Positions 55,772 to 63,649 of a DNA stretch of 64,000 bases are shown here, in pieces. The notes under the pieces were generated by a model, which was not told the origin of the DNA, did not search any database, and was given only the letters and a program-made list of their open reading frames with translations. The position numbers and the translations under genes are program-made. Location: assembly GCF_027853335.1 (NCBI RefSeq), contig NZ_JAFEUS010000002.1, forward strand, positions 2,340,514-2,404,513, given 5' to 3'. How positions within the stretch are numbered: the stretch's first letter is position 1; each line of letters begins with the position of its first letter. Origin of the DNA: Leucobacter sp. UCMA 4100 (lineage in GTDB: Bacteria; Actinomycetota; Actinomycetes; Actinomycetales; Microbacteriaceae).

Positions 55772-56506
55772 GTGACACAGGCAAAGCTCGAACTTCTTCC
55801 GGCCATCGACATTGTGAACGGCAAAGCCGTCATGCTGCACCAGGGTGTCGCAGGAACCGAGACCGACTACGGGAGCCCGCTCGATGCGGTAACCGAGTGG
55901 GTGAAGCGTGGGGCAGAGTGGGTGCACATCGTTGACCTTGATCGTGCCTTCGGGCGCGGGTCGAACACCGAACTCATTCGCGAGGTCATCGACCGAACCG
56001 GTGAGGTGAAGGTTGAACTCTCGGGCGGCATTCGTGACACGAAGAGCCTCGAGACCATCCTTGAAATTGGCCCAACGCGCGTGAACATTGGCACGGCAGC
56101 CCTTGAAAACCCCGAGTGGACCGCCGAGATTATTGCCGAGTACGGCGACAAGATCGCCGTGAGTCTCGACGTGCGCGGCGAAACGCTCGCAGGCCGTGGC
56201 TGGACCAAAGAAGGCGGCAATATCTGGCAGGTACTCGATCGCCTTGAAGCGGTGAACTGCCCTCGATACGTCGTGACCGACGTGACGCAAGACGGTACGC
56301 TGCAGGGCCCCAACGTCGAGCTGCTGGCCGAGATCTGCAAACGCACCGAGAAGCCGGTCGTTGCCTCAGGTGGCATCGCAACACTCGCCGACCTCGAAGC
56401 CCTGCGAGGGCTTGTGGGGTCGGGCCTCGAGGGCGCGATCGTTGGAACGGCGCTCTACGACGGGCAGTTCACGCTCGAAGAAGCGCTCACCGTTGCAGGC
56501 CGCTAG
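55772..56506 (+). CDS. hisA: Phosphoribosyl isomerase (HisA/PriA)
   Basis: The 244-residue beta/alpha-barrel isomerises ProFAR in histidine synthesis. In actinobacteria PriA also does the TrpF reaction of tryptophan synthesis. Conserved segments are [56 protein letters not shown] (first catalytic Asp nearby in AIDIV) and [20 protein letters not shown] (second catalytic Asp), then [16 protein letters not shown]. The GTG at 55772 with AAGGA upstream is chosen. It follows hisB by 28 nt. Dual specificity is expected from the lineage but not provable here. Confidence 0.94.
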   Translation: MTQAKLELLPAIDIVNGKAVMLHQGVAGTETDYGSPLDAVTEWVKRGAEWVHIVDLDRAFGRGSNTELIREVIDRTGEVKVELSGGIRDTKSLETILEIGPTRVNIGTAALENPEWTAEIIAEYGDKIAVSLDVRGETLAGRGWTKEGGNIWQVLDRLEAVNCPRYVVTDVTQDGTLQGPNVELLAEICKRTEKPVVASGGIATLADLEALRGLVGSGLEGAIVGTALYDGQFTLEEALTVAGR

Positions 56507-56538
56507 CGCGGAGAGAAAGGCATACAGAGAGCAATAGC

Positions 56539-57432
56539 ATGGCGATCAAGAAGCTGCCCTCGACGGGCGATATGCCGAGGTCAACCGGTGTTCCCGAGAG
56601 CCTCGTTCCGGGCGGCGCACACGATTCGGCCGGGTTCACCTGGGAAGGGCGAACCTTCGACCACCATGGCACCGCGTTTGCCGATGACACGGGTGAAACC
56701 CCGGGGGCAGTGAGCAACGCGATCGCCGCGGTGCGTGACTGCGTCGCACAGCTTGCCGAAGAGGGTGACGCTGAAAAGCAGGCCAGCCTCTTGGCAACAT
56801 TGGCTGAGGCGCACGCCAACGTTGTCGCCGTGTGCTCGGGAGAACGTTTTCTCGTTCCACTCATTACGGAGGCGGGCGATTTCGGCCTGACGCCAGAGGG
56901 CAAGGTCGTCGAGAAATCGCAGGAGCTTTCGATCGTGACCGTGAAAGCCCCCGACGGACGCGGCGCCATGCCGGTGTTCACCTCGGTTGCCGCGATGCAA
57001 GCGTGGAACGCTGAGAGCAGGCCCATTCCCGTTCCCGGTGCCCAGGTCGCGCTTGCTGCAGCCCAAGAAGAAACCGACCTCGTCATCATCGACCCGGGCC
57101 AAGAAGCAACCGAATTTGCCGTCAGGCGGCCACTGCTCGAAGCCTTCGCCCTCGGCACAGCGGTACTGCCTTCGTGGGCAGACCCCGAGGTGCAGGAGGC
57201 GTTTGCCGCGTCGGTCACCGACGAGCCTCACGTTCGTCACGTTGTGCTCGCACCAGGCGATCCCGCGGGCCGTTTGCGAGGGCCAGAAACCTCGGTGGGG
57301 CTCGTGCTCGAGCCAGGTCTTGACCAGCAGGCACTGCAGGAACTGCTCGGCAGGCTCCAAGAACGCTGGGCCGCAGACGAGCGCATCGCGCACTCGGTCG
57401 ATGCGATCGGTGTGAAACTGCACAGCGCCTAA
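56539..57432 (+). CDS. SseB-domain protein
   Basis: The 297-residue protein has an SseB-like N-terminal domain (about 65-180; ANVVAVCSGERFLVPLITEAG, MPVFTSVAAMQAWNAESRPIPVPG). The C-terminal part has HVRHVVLAPGDPAGRLRG and ERWAADERIAHSVDAIGVKL. SseB-family proteins follow hisA in many actinobacteria; their function outside enterobacteria is unknown. No membrane segment or signal is seen, so it is probably cytoplasmic. It ends convergent to azlD. Confidence 0.85.
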   Translation: MAIKKLPSTGDMPRSTGVPESLVPGGAHDSAGFTWEGRTFDHHGTAFADDTGETPGAVSNAIAAVRDCVAQLAEEGDAEKQASLLATLAEAHANVVAVCSGERFLVPLITEAGDFGLTPEGKVVEKSQELSIVTVKAPDGRGAMPVFTSVAAMQAWNAESRPIPVPGAQVALAAAQEETDLVIIDPGQEATEFAVRRPLLEAFALGTAVLPSWADPEVQEAFAASVTDEPHVRHVVLAPGDPAGRLRGPETSVGLVLEPGLDQQALQELLGRLQERWAADERIAHSVDAIGVKLHSA

Positions 57433-57484
57433 GCCTGGGGCTTGGCACAGATCACGGGCGCTCGGTGGCGGGTATCTCGCGTCG

Positions 57485-57814
57485 TTAGCCGAAGAACGCG
57501 AGCAACGTCACGTAGCACGCAGTGCCAACGAGCACGCTCCACATGGTCTTGCGCTTCGTCAGGTAGTGCACGGCGATGGTGACCGCGAGACTCGCGACCG
57601 TGATCCACCACGTTGCCGGGCGGGCCGTGAGCTCACCGAAAAAGGTGACCGCGGCGAGAATGAGCATGATGCCCACGGGCATCCACTGCCCAAGTTTTTT
57701 TACGAAGGTCGCCTTGCGAAGCTTCGAGAGAATCGCGAAGGGGAGAGCCCGCAGCAGTACTGTGATGGCGCCTGCGATGGCGATTGCCACGATGAAGTAG
57801 ATCGTTTGCGTCAT
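57485..57814 (-). CDS. azlD: AzlD-family branched-chain amino acid exporter subunit
   Basis: The 109-residue, four-helix protein (ITVLLRALPFAILSKLRKATF at the start) is the small subunit of the AzlC-AzlD exporter, BrnE in Corynebacterium, which exports branched-chain amino acids and methionine. Its ATG overlaps the azlC stop by 4 nt. With ilvBNCD in the same window, export of excess valine, leucine or isoleucine is plausible, though they are not adjacent. Confidence 0.9.
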   Translation of the reverse strand: MTQTIYFIVAIAIAGAITVLLRALPFAILSKLRKATFVKKLGQWMPVGIMLILAAVTFFGELTARPATWWITVASLAVTIAVHYLTKRKTMWSVLVGTACYVTLLAFFG

Positions 57815-58560
57815 TGGTCACTCCCATCGTTCGACTCGTTGTCTTCACTCGTCCTCGGCAGGCCGCCGCGACGCAGCAGGAGATAGCGTGCGGTAAGCAG
57901 GACAAAGAAGACTGAGAGAGCAACGATCATCGCGCTACCTGGCGCTGCGACGAGCGCAAAAGCGACTGAGACGCCCGCGAGCAGCGTTGAGGTGAGCTCG
58001 CGCTTGCCACGAAACGCGTCGAGCGTCATGACGGTGAAGAGCGCAACGAGGGCAAATTCGAAGCCCTCGAGCGTTTGGGGCAGGGCGCTCGCGAGCCACA
58101 CGCCAAGCAGCGATCCGCCAACCCAGTAGCTGTGGCAGGCGATCTGCATTGAGAGTAGTCGCGGGCCTGAATTCTGCGAGGCGGGCACCATAACCGCCGT
58201 AGCGTACGCCTCGTCAATCATGGCGTACACCGAGTAGGCGCGGCCGATGCCCGGTTTCGTGAGGTGCACGGGAAAGGAGAAGGCGTAGAAGACGTGCCGA
58301 AAGTTCACGGCAAAAACGGTCACCGCGATCGTCGCGAGGGAAGCGCCTGCCGCGAGCAGGCCGACCATGAGAAACTCGACCGAACCGGCGAAGATGCCGA
58401 TCGAGAGCGCGGGGGCCACCCACCAGGGCAACGCCGACTGTATGACGAGAAAACCGAGGCCGATGCCGAGCGGGAAGATGCCGAGGCCGACCGAGAGGGA
58501 ATCACGAAGACCCGCCCTGATCTGTTCGGGGCGGGTCTCGGGAGCATCGGTGAGTGACAA
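57811..58560 (-). CDS. azlC: AzlC-family branched-chain amino acid exporter subunit
   Basis: The 249-residue membrane protein is the large AzlC/BrnF-type subunit: RDSLSVGLGIFPLGIGLGFLV, SIGIFAGSVEFLMVGLLAAG, NFRHVFYAFSFPVHLTKPG and MIDEAYATAVMVP are family segments. The likely start is a TTG at 58560, which gives a normal N-terminus; no strong ribosome binding site is seen and the gene lies 6 nt after the DUF1844 gene, so it may be translationally coupled to it. Confidence 0.9.
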   Translation of the reverse strand: MSLTDAPETRPEQIRAGLRDSLSVGLGIFPLGIGLGFLVIQSALPWWVAPALSIGIFAGSVEFLMVGLLAAGASLATIAVTVFAVNFRHVFYAFSFPVHLTKPGIGRAYSVYAMIDEAYATAVMVPASQNSGPRLLSMQIACHSYWVGGSLLGVWLASALPQTLEGFEFALVALFTVMTLDAFRGKRELTSTLLAGVSVAFALVAAPGSAMIVALSVFFVLLTARYLLLRRGGLPRTSEDNESNDGSDQ

Positions 58561-58566
58561 GACGGG

Positions 58567-58950
58567 TTAGTAGACCGGGCCGGTCCACTTCTCGCCGGGG
58601 CCCTGGCCAACGGCGTCGGGAATCGGTGAGGCCTCGCGGAATGCCAGCTGAACCGAGCGCAGGCCGTCGCGCAGGCTGCGCGCGTGCGAGTCGCTGATCT
58701 CGGGGGCGGCCGCGGTGATGAGCCCGGCGAGCGAGGTGATGAGCTTGCGCGCTTCGGCAAGGTCAGTCTGGTTCTCTGGGTCGTCTGCGAGGCCGCACTT
58801 GACCGCTGCGGCGCTCAGCAGGTGAACCGCAGCGGTCGTGATGACCTCGACGGCGGCAACGTCGGCAATGTCGCGTGTGGCGTCGGCCACGCTCTCTTCG
58901 TATGAATCCTGATCTACCGTCGTGGAATCGGGAACCTGCTGATCGCTCAT
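58567..58950 (-). CDS. DUF1844 protein
   Basis: The 127-residue acidic protein has the DUF1844 core ([56 protein letters not shown]). Its gene is normally divergent from infC in actinobacteria, as here. AAGGAAG precedes the ATG on the minus strand. Function unknown; the core helices suggest a small helical bundle. Confidence 0.88.
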   Translation of the reverse strand: MSDQQVPDSTTVDQDSYEESVADATRDIADVAAVEVITTAAVHLLSAAAVKCGLADDPENQTDLAEARKLITSLAGLITAAAPEISDSHARSLRDGLRSVQLAFREASPIPDAVGQGPGEKWTGPVY

Positions 58951-58962
58951 AACTTCCTTTGG

Positions 58963-58991
58963 TTGGTTCTTCGGCGGGTTTCTGCTAAAGT
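58963..58991 (+). promoter_or_regulatory. infC operon promoter
   Basis: TTGGTT (58963-58968), a 17-nt spacer and TAAAGT (58986-58991) form a sigma-A-like promoter. Predicted transcripts start near 58998, giving a leader of about 200 nt before infC. Confidence 0.55.
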
Positions 58992-58997
58992 AGTGGA

Positions 58998-59196
58998 GGC
59001 TCTCGGCGTTCCTGCCGAGATGGAAGAGGAGATTCTCCCACCCGCGCCTCTTATAGGGTACCGGGTTGTTCGCACTCCGTCAGATTCTGACAGCATAAAG
59101 GGTGTGGGTGTGGTGGCGTACGCGCGCGGCCGCTCCGGATCATTTTTTCCACCTGCGTTTGCAGGAGCCACCGGAACTAGATCTAAGGAGCCCGCG
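58998..59196 (+). promoter_or_regulatory. infC leader region
   Basis: The approximately 200-nt leader contains the stem TCTCGGC-GTTCCT-GCCGAGA (59001-59020), a T6 run (59145-59150) after a GC-rich segment that could terminate transcription, and AAGGAG (59185-59190). Long leaders before infC-rpmI-rplT are used for autoregulation in other bacteria. A specific class is not recognised here. Confidence 0.45.
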
Positions 59197-59805
59197 ATCA
59201 GCGAAACCCGCATCAACGACCGTATCCGCGTCCCAGAAGTCCGCTTGGTTGGCCCCAAGGGAGACCAGGTGGGCGTGGTGCCGATCGGTACTGCCCTGCG
59301 CCTTGCGCAGGAAGCCGATCTCGATCTCGTCGAGGTTGCCCCGAACTCAAAGCCGCCCGTTGCCAAGATCATGGACTACGGCAAGTACAAGTACGAACAG
59401 GCCCAGAAGGCGAAAGAATCACGCCGCAACCAGGCAAACACCGTACTTAAAGAGGTTCGCTTTCGTCTGAAGATCGACACGCATGATTACGAAACAAAGT
59501 TGAAGCGTGCCGTTGGTTTTCTCTCGCAGGGCGACAAGGTGAAAGCCATGATTCAGTTTCGAGGCCGCGAGCAGCAGCGCCCCCAGATGGGTGTCGACCT
59601 GCTTCACAAATTTGCCGAAGAGATCGCCGAGTACGGTGTAGTCGAGTCATCGCCCCGCATTGACGGGCGCAACATGGTGATGGTGGTTGCTCCGCTCAAG
59701 AACAAATCTGAAGCAAAAGCAGAGCAGAACGCTCGTCGCGCCGAGGCGAAGGCAGCTCGCCGTGAGACCAAGTCTCACGAGCAAGAAGAAGCCTCAGCCG
59801 AGTAA
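59197..59805 (+). CDS. infC: Translation initiation factor IF-3, probable ATC start
   Basis: IF-3 binds the 30S subunit and rejects wrong start codons. The sequence has the N-domain [25 protein letters not shown], the linker [19 protein letters not shown], and the C-domain with [39 protein letters not shown]. The start is taken as ATC at 59197, 6 nt after AAGGAG (59185-59190). It gives 202 residues and the usual N-terminus (ISETRIND). No ATG, GTG or TTG occurs at a family-like place. A rare start lets IF-3 limit its own synthesis, as with AUU in E. coli. The C-terminal Glu/Lys-rich tail (about 30 residues) is an extension. Confidence 0.9.
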   Translation: MSETRINDRIRVPEVRLVGPKGDQVGVVPIGTALRLAQEADLDLVEVAPNSKPPVAKIMDYGKYKYEQAQKAKESRRNQANTVLKEVRFRLKIDTHDYETKLKRAVGFLSQGDKVKAMIQFRGREQQRPQMGVDLLHKFAEEIAEYGVVESSPRIDGRNMVMVVAPLKNKSEAKAEQNARRAEAKAARRETKSHEQEEASAE

Positions 59806-59878
59806 AGACTTGAACGGCCTAGCCGTTCACACACCGTGACCGCGAGTTTCGCGGAGCACACAACACAAGGAGAAACCG

Positions 59879-60076
59879 ATGCCGAAGCAGAAGACCCACT
59901 CCGGAGCCAAGAAGCGTTTCAAGGTCACCGGAACTGGGAAGATCATGAAGCAGCAGGCAGGCATGCGCCACAACCTCGAGGTTAAGGCTTCGAAGCGCAA
60001 GCGCCGCCTGAACGCTGAGACCGTTCTTGCCCCGGGCGATGCGAACCAGGCTAAGCGCCTTCTCGTTCGCAAGTAG
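59879..60076 (+). CDS. rpmI: Ribosomal protein bL35
   Basis: The 65-residue, very basic protein starts [18 protein letters not shown] and has [20 protein letters not shown], the signature of bL35 in the large subunit. AAGGAG precedes the ATG. It lies between infC and rplT in the usual order. Confidence 0.97.
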   Translation: MPKQKTHSGAKKRFKVTGTGKIMKQQAGMRHNLEVKASKRKRRLNAETVLAPGDANQAKRLLVRK

Positions 60077-60113
60077 CACTCGAAGACATCCACACACTTA
60101 AAGGAAACACACC

Positions 60114-60497
60114 ATGGCAAGAGTAAAACGCGCCGTCAACGCTCAGAAGAAGCGTCGCACTACCCTTGAACGCGCCTCGGGATACCGCGGCCAGCGTTCA
60201 CGCCTGTACCGTAAGGCGAAGGAGCAGCTGCTCCACTCGCACGTATACAGCTACAACGACCGCCGCAAGAAGAAGGGCGACTTCCGTCGTCTCTGGATTC
60301 AGCGCATCAACGCCGGCGCTCGCGCAAACGGCCTCACCTACAACCGCTTCATCCAGGGCCTCGGCCTCGCGGGTGTTGAGGTTGACCGCCGCATGCTCGC
60401 AGAGCTCGCGGTAAACGACCAGGCAGCATTCGCCGCCCTCGTTGAGGTTGCCAAGAAGGCTCTTCCCGCCGACACTTCGGCACCGAAGGCTGCGTAA
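60114..60497 (+). CDS. rplT: Ribosomal protein bL20
   Basis: The 127-residue, basic protein starts [20 protein letters not shown] and has [20 protein letters not shown] and [21 protein letters not shown], the bL20 pattern. It binds 23S rRNA and is required for early large-subunit assembly. AAAGGAAA lies upstream. A strong terminator follows. Confidence 0.97.
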   Translation: MARVKRAVNAQKKRRTTLERASGYRGQRSRLYRKAKEQLLHSHVYSYNDRRKKKGDFRRLWIQRINAGARANGLTYNRFIQGLGLAGVEVDRRMLAELAVNDQAAFAALVEVAKKALPADTSAPKAA

Positions 60498-60518
60498 CTC
60501 ACGCCGAATTACGTTTCT

Positions 60519-60559
60519 CACAATGCCCCGCACGGTTTCGTGCGGGGCATTGTGCTTTG
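60519..60559 (+). terminator. Terminator after rplT
   Basis: CACAATGCCCCGCAC (60519-60533), loop GGTTTC and GTGCGGGGCATTGTG (60540-60554) form a perfect 15-bp stem followed by CTTTG. It closes the infC-rpmI-rplT operon. Confidence 0.85.
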
Positions 60560-60659
60560 TGTGGCGGATCATCGAGTCCCGTGCCGCCTTGCGCCGTCTG
60601 CGAGCGATCCTGCGCCGGTGGCTGAGTTTCGAAACGCTGGCCACGCGTCACCTTTCAGC

Positions 60660-60671
60660 TAGGGTAGATGC
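60660..60671 (+). promoter_or_regulatory. Leaderless promoter of the rRNA methyltransferase gene (-10 TAGGGT)
   Basis: TAGGGT (60660-60665) is followed by 6 nt and the GTG at 60672, as for the M16 peptidase gene. Confidence 0.55.
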
Positions 60672-61478
60672 GTGAACCACGACATTCTTGATAACCCCAA
60701 AGCCCCACGAATCAAACGCCTCTCTCAGCTGCTCACGAAGAAGCAGCGGGTGATCACCGGAACGTTTCTCGTCGAGGGCCCGCAGGCCGTTGAAGAACTG
60801 CTCGCTCACCGCCCGGGGGAGGCCGAGACGGTCTTCGTACGGTACGACGGCTCGGGGTTTCCGAACATCGAGCGCCTCGCAGAGGAACAGGGCGTCGAGG
60901 TCTTGCTCGCAACGCCCCAGGTGATCGCGGCGCTGAGCGACACCGTGACCCCGCAGGGCGTCGTTGCGGTCGCGCGCATGGCCGAGGCTGATCTCGTGTC
61001 AGTGCTCAAGGACGCCAAGCTCGTCGCGATCATGCACGAGGTGCGCGATCCCGGTAACGCCGGAACGGTGCTGCGCGCTGCCGACGCTGCTGGCGCCGAC
61101 GCCGTGGTATTTGCCGGCGAGAGCATCGACCCGTGGAACCCCAAGGTCGTACGTTCGACGACCGGTTCACTCTTTCACCTCCCGGTCGTGACCGGTGTGA
61201 CGCTCGAAGAAGCCACCGAGGCTGCAACCGCAGCAGGCCTCACCACGATCGCCGCCGACGTTCGAGGCGACGACCTGAGCCCGAGCGACGAATCGCTCGC
61301 GGGCCCCGTCGCCTGGGTCTTCGGGAACGAGGCGCACGGCCTCAGCGAAGCCGACCGCGCTCGTGCCGAGCGCTCGCTGCGCCTGCCGATCTTCGGGGCC
61401 GCAGAGTCGCTGAACCTCGCGACGGCCGCGTCGGTGTGCCTGTACACGACGGCTTTCGCGCAGCGGCAGGGCAGCTAG
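60672..61478 (+). CDS. SpoU/TrmH-family RNA 2'-O-methyltransferase
   Basis: The 268-residue protein has an N-terminal substrate-binding domain (KKQRVITGTFLVEGPQAVEELL) and a C-terminal SPOUT knot with the three motifs: HEVRDPGNAGTVLRAADAAG, WVFGNEAHGLS and LRLPIFGAAESLNLATAASV. It most resembles the 23S rRNA methyltransferase (RlmB/TsnR-like) gene that follows rplT in actinobacteria. The exact target is not assignable. The GTG start is set by a leaderless promoter. Confidence 0.92.
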   Translation: MNHDILDNPKAPRIKRLSQLLTKKQRVITGTFLVEGPQAVEELLAHRPGEAETVFVRYDGSGFPNIERLAEEQGVEVLLATPQVIAALSDTVTPQGVVAVARMAEADLVSVLKDAKLVAIMHEVRDPGNAGTVLRAADAAGADAVVFAGESIDPWNPKVVRSTTGSLFHLPVVTGVTLEEATEAATAAGLTTIAADVRGDDLSPSDESLAGPVAWVFGNEAHGLSEADRARAERSLRLPIFGAAESLNLATAASVCLYTTAFAQRQGS

Positions 61479-61537
61479 CCGCGCGCTTCTTGCCGCGCTT
61501 TCCGCTGCCTCGGCCGCGGTGCGCGTTCATTTCGACG

Positions 61538-61593
61538 CTACTTGACGGAAAGCAGGGTGTGAGACGCAAAACACCCTGCTTTCCGTCAAGTAG
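61538..61593. repeat. Perfect 23-bp inverted repeat
   Basis: The arm 61538-61560 (starts CTACTTGACGGAAAGC, ends AGGGTGT) is matched without error by its reverse complement at 61571-61593 around a 10-nt loop. Four more pairs (TTCG 61531-61534 with CGAA 61597-61600) extend it after a 3x3 internal loop. There is no U-tract. Terminator, transcript-end stabiliser or dispersed repeat are possible. Confidence 0.8.
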
Positions 61594-61631
61594 ACGCGAA
61601 AAACGCAAACACGAACGCACGCCCCGACCGC

Positions 61632-61700
61632 GACCGCGAACGCGCGCCGAGACCGAGACCGAGACCGCCCCGAGCGAGCGACCGCGACCGGAACCGCAAA
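61632..61700. repeat. Low-complexity purine-pyrimidine tract
   Basis: Short units recur, for example GACCGC and three adjacent copies of GAGACC around 61656-61674. No reading frame in it is supported. Confidence 0.5.
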
Positions 61701-61717
61701 CGCCCCGCGCACACGAA

Positions 61718-61751
61718 ACTGCCCCGGGCAGGAAACCCCACCCGGGGCAGT
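61718..61751 (-). terminator. Hairpin after the DyP-type peroxidase gene
   Basis: ACTGCCCCGGG (61718-61728) and CCCGGGGCAGT (61741-61751) form a perfect 11-bp stem with a 12-nt loop. On the minus strand it is followed by TTCGTGTG, a weak U-tract. It probably ends the leftward operon. Confidence 0.55.
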
Positions 61752-61785
61752 GATCGACCGGACCAGAGGCCGGCCCGGCGGGCGC

Positions 61786-62958
61786 CTACGCCTTGAGCAG
61801 GGTCTCGCCGAGCATGCCGCCGGGTTTCCAACCTGGCAACACGGCGAAGACGGCAGAGCCGACGTGAGTGATCCACTCGTTCATGATGTCGAGCTCGTCG
61901 AGCCGCTCTTGGATCGGTACGAACTGCTTGAGCGGGTCAGCCTGGAAGCAGACGAACAGGAGGCCCTGCTCGTCGCCGTCGTCGTAGTTCACGGCGCGGC
62001 GGTAGATGCGCTCCTTGGGATCCTCAGAGCGCGCGCGGCGAATGTGCGAGTAGTTCGGGATCACGTGAAAACCGAGCGAGTCTTTCGCATCCCAGTCAGG
62101 CTCATCGAATTCCTCTTCGCCGGTGAGCGGGGCGCCGACCGCGAGATCGCGGCCCATCGCCTCTTCGCGGGCGCGGCGGTCGACGCGATCCCACGTCTCG
62201 AGTTCCATGCGAATGCGACGAAAGACCATCGCGGTCCCGCCTGCGAGCCAGCCATCAGCAACCCACACGAGTTCATCGAAGTCATCGTCTTCGGGTGAGG
62301 GGTTCGTGGTGCCGTCGACCTGCCCCATGAGATTACGCATGGTGCGGTGTTGGGGCTCGGTTCCGCGGGCACGGCGAAAGCCGTCTTGACGCCAGTGCGG
62401 ATCGGCGAAGGTTCGCACGCTCTTAAGCAGCATTCGGGCCGCGTGAGCGAGGCTTGTTGGGTCATCGGAGGCGAGCTGCAGCACGAGGTCGCCGCCCTCG
62501 TAGTCTGGGCTCAGCTCGTCATGCTCGAAGGCAGGGAGGGGGCCGAGCCACTTTGGCACGGTTGCGCCAGGGACACGCTTTACGAGATCGGGACCAACGC
62601 CAACCGTCACGGTCAGGAAAGCGGGAAGCTCGGCAAGCTCAGGCTCGGTGTCAGCGAGCGGCGAGCGGCCCTCGGTGAGCGCCTCGATGTCAGCCGTGAG
62701 AATTCGGAACATGCGCTCGAGCGCCGCAGCGTCGGTGCTCTTCTTGAGCGTGAACGCGAGGTACCTGAGGTGCGCGGTGGGGGCGGTGGTGATGCCCGCC
62801 TGGTGCGGGCCTGTTGCACTCACGAGCTCTTCGCCGAACAATCGCTCTTCAGGCGTCCCGCCCGCGAAGAGCGGGCGGGACGAGGCAGCGATCACCGCGG
62901 GGGCCGAGACCCCCGCGAGTGTCGTGCCGAGCAGAGCGCGCCTCGAGAGGCTAGTCAT
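61786..62958 (-). CDS. Tat-exported Dyp-type haem peroxidase (EfeB-like)
   Basis: From ATG 62958 the 390-residue product has a twin-arginine signal (SRRALLGTTLAGVSAPAVIA, about 5-26). It is a DyP peroxidase with the GxxDG motif (GQVDG, 212-216), the proximal haem-ligand region NYSHIRRAR (His305) and GLLFVCFQADPLKQFVPIQ. EfeB relatives work with an iron-uptake lipoprotein and permease; here no efeU/efeO is visible. The gene is next to copper-type genes. Its start overlaps the PCu(A)C gene by 8 bp. The start choice rests on the Tat signal; longer frames would add unrelated His/Thr-rich residues. Confidence 0.88.
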   Translation of the reverse strand: MTSLSRRALLGTTLAGVSAPAVIAASSRPLFAGGTPEERLFGEELVSATGPHQAGITTAPTAHLRYLAFTLKKSTDAAALERMFRILTADIEALTEGRSPLADTEPELAELPAFLTVTVGVGPDLVKRVPGATVPKWLGPLPAFEHDELSPDYEGGDLVLQLASDDPTSLAHAARMLLKSVRTFADPHWRQDGFRRARGTEPQHRTMRNLMGQVDGTTNPSPEDDDFDELVWVADGWLAGGTAMVFRRIRMELETWDRVDRRAREEAMGRDLAVGAPLTGEEEFDEPDWDAKDSLGFHVIPNYSHIRRARSEDPKERIYRRAVNYDDGDEQGLLFVCFQADPLKQFVPIQERLDELDIMNEWITHVGSAVFAVLPGWKPGGMLGETLLKA

Positions 62959-63574
62959 GGCTCTCCTCTGAGTGGCCCTCGTGGCCCTCCTGATCGCTGT
63001 GGTCACCGTGGTCACCTTGATCTGCGTGCTCGTCGTGGTCACCGTGCTCGAGGTCGCCGTAATCTTCATCGGCGCCCGCGAACTCGCGCACGTCAAGGTC
63101 GAGCGTCATGGTCTCCCCGTTCGAGAACTCGAGGGTGAGTGGCAGAACCTCGCCGGGGAGCAGTTCTGAGTCGAGCTCCATGAGCATGATGTGGTGTTCG
63201 CCTGGCTCGAGCACGTAGCTCTCTCCCGCGGGAATCACGAAGCCGCCGTCGATCTCGCGCATGATCATCTTGCCGTCAACCATGGTGGTCTCGTGCAGCT
63301 CGACAAGGTCTGCGCGCGGCGACGATGCGCTCACGAGCGTGACCTCTTCGTCAGAGGTGTTCTTGAGCGTGCCGAACACGCCGCTCATGCCGTCGGCTGC
63401 CTTCGCCCACGGCTCAACGAACTCAATGCCCGACTCGGTCTTTGCGACGTCTTGCTGCGACGCCGCTGGTGCCTTCTCGGTATCTTCGGCTTCGGTCGCG
63501 CACGCGGTCAGCGAGAGCGGCAGAGCGAGGAGCGCTGCGAAGGTAAGGGCACGGGTTGTAAAGGTCTTATTCAT
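62951..63574 (-). CDS. PCu(A)C-family copper chaperone lipoprotein with His-rich tail
   Basis: The 207-residue lipoprotein (signal to LSLTAC, lipid at the Cys) has a PCu(A)C domain (about 50-165) with the copper motif: His in LHETTMVDGKMIMREI, then EPGEHHIMLMEL. This resembles the H(M)x10Mx21HxM pattern. Its C-terminus is a His/Asp/Glu tail (repeats like HGDHDEH and HGDHSDQEGHEGHSEE), unusual and likely metal-binding. AAGGATG lies upstream. It lies between the CopC-like gene and the DyP peroxidase gene on the minus strand, an arrangement that suggests copper or haem handling outside the membrane. Confidence 0.85.
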   Translation of the reverse strand: MNKTFTTRALTFAALLALPLSLTACATEAEDTEKAPAASQQDVAKTESGIEFVEPWAKAADGMSGVFGTLKNTSDEEVTLVSASSPRADLVELHETTMVDGKMIMREIDGGFVIPAGESYVLEPGEHHIMLMELDSELLPGEVLPLTLEFSNGETMTLDLDVREFAGADEDYGDLEHGDHDEHADQGDHGDHSDQEGHEGHSEESHD

Positions 63575-63649
63575 AGAGGTGTCATCCTTGAAAATGGTGT
63601 TGCCTGTGGCCCGCACGGTTCACGTGCGGGTGGCAACGAAAAATAGGAG

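Larger units (their letters stand above)
61479..61785. other. Non-coding gap with large palindrome and low-complexity tract
   Basis: The 307 bp between the converging methyltransferase and DyP-peroxidase genes hold no supported gene. They contain a perfect 23-bp inverted repeat (61538-61593), an Arg/Pro-biased GC-rich tract with short tandem repeats (about 61615-61700) and a terminator-type hairpin (61718-61751). Confidence 0.6.

Noticed and set aside
59001-59196. A known riboswitch or L20-type leader before infC.
   Set aside because: Stems are present but no conserved class could be matched by eye, so it is listed only as a leader region.
61133-61753. Open frame across the end of the rRNA methyltransferase gene and the palindrome.
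   Set aside because: It is a shifted frame of a clear gene and then reads low-complexity Arg/Pro repeats. No start signal.
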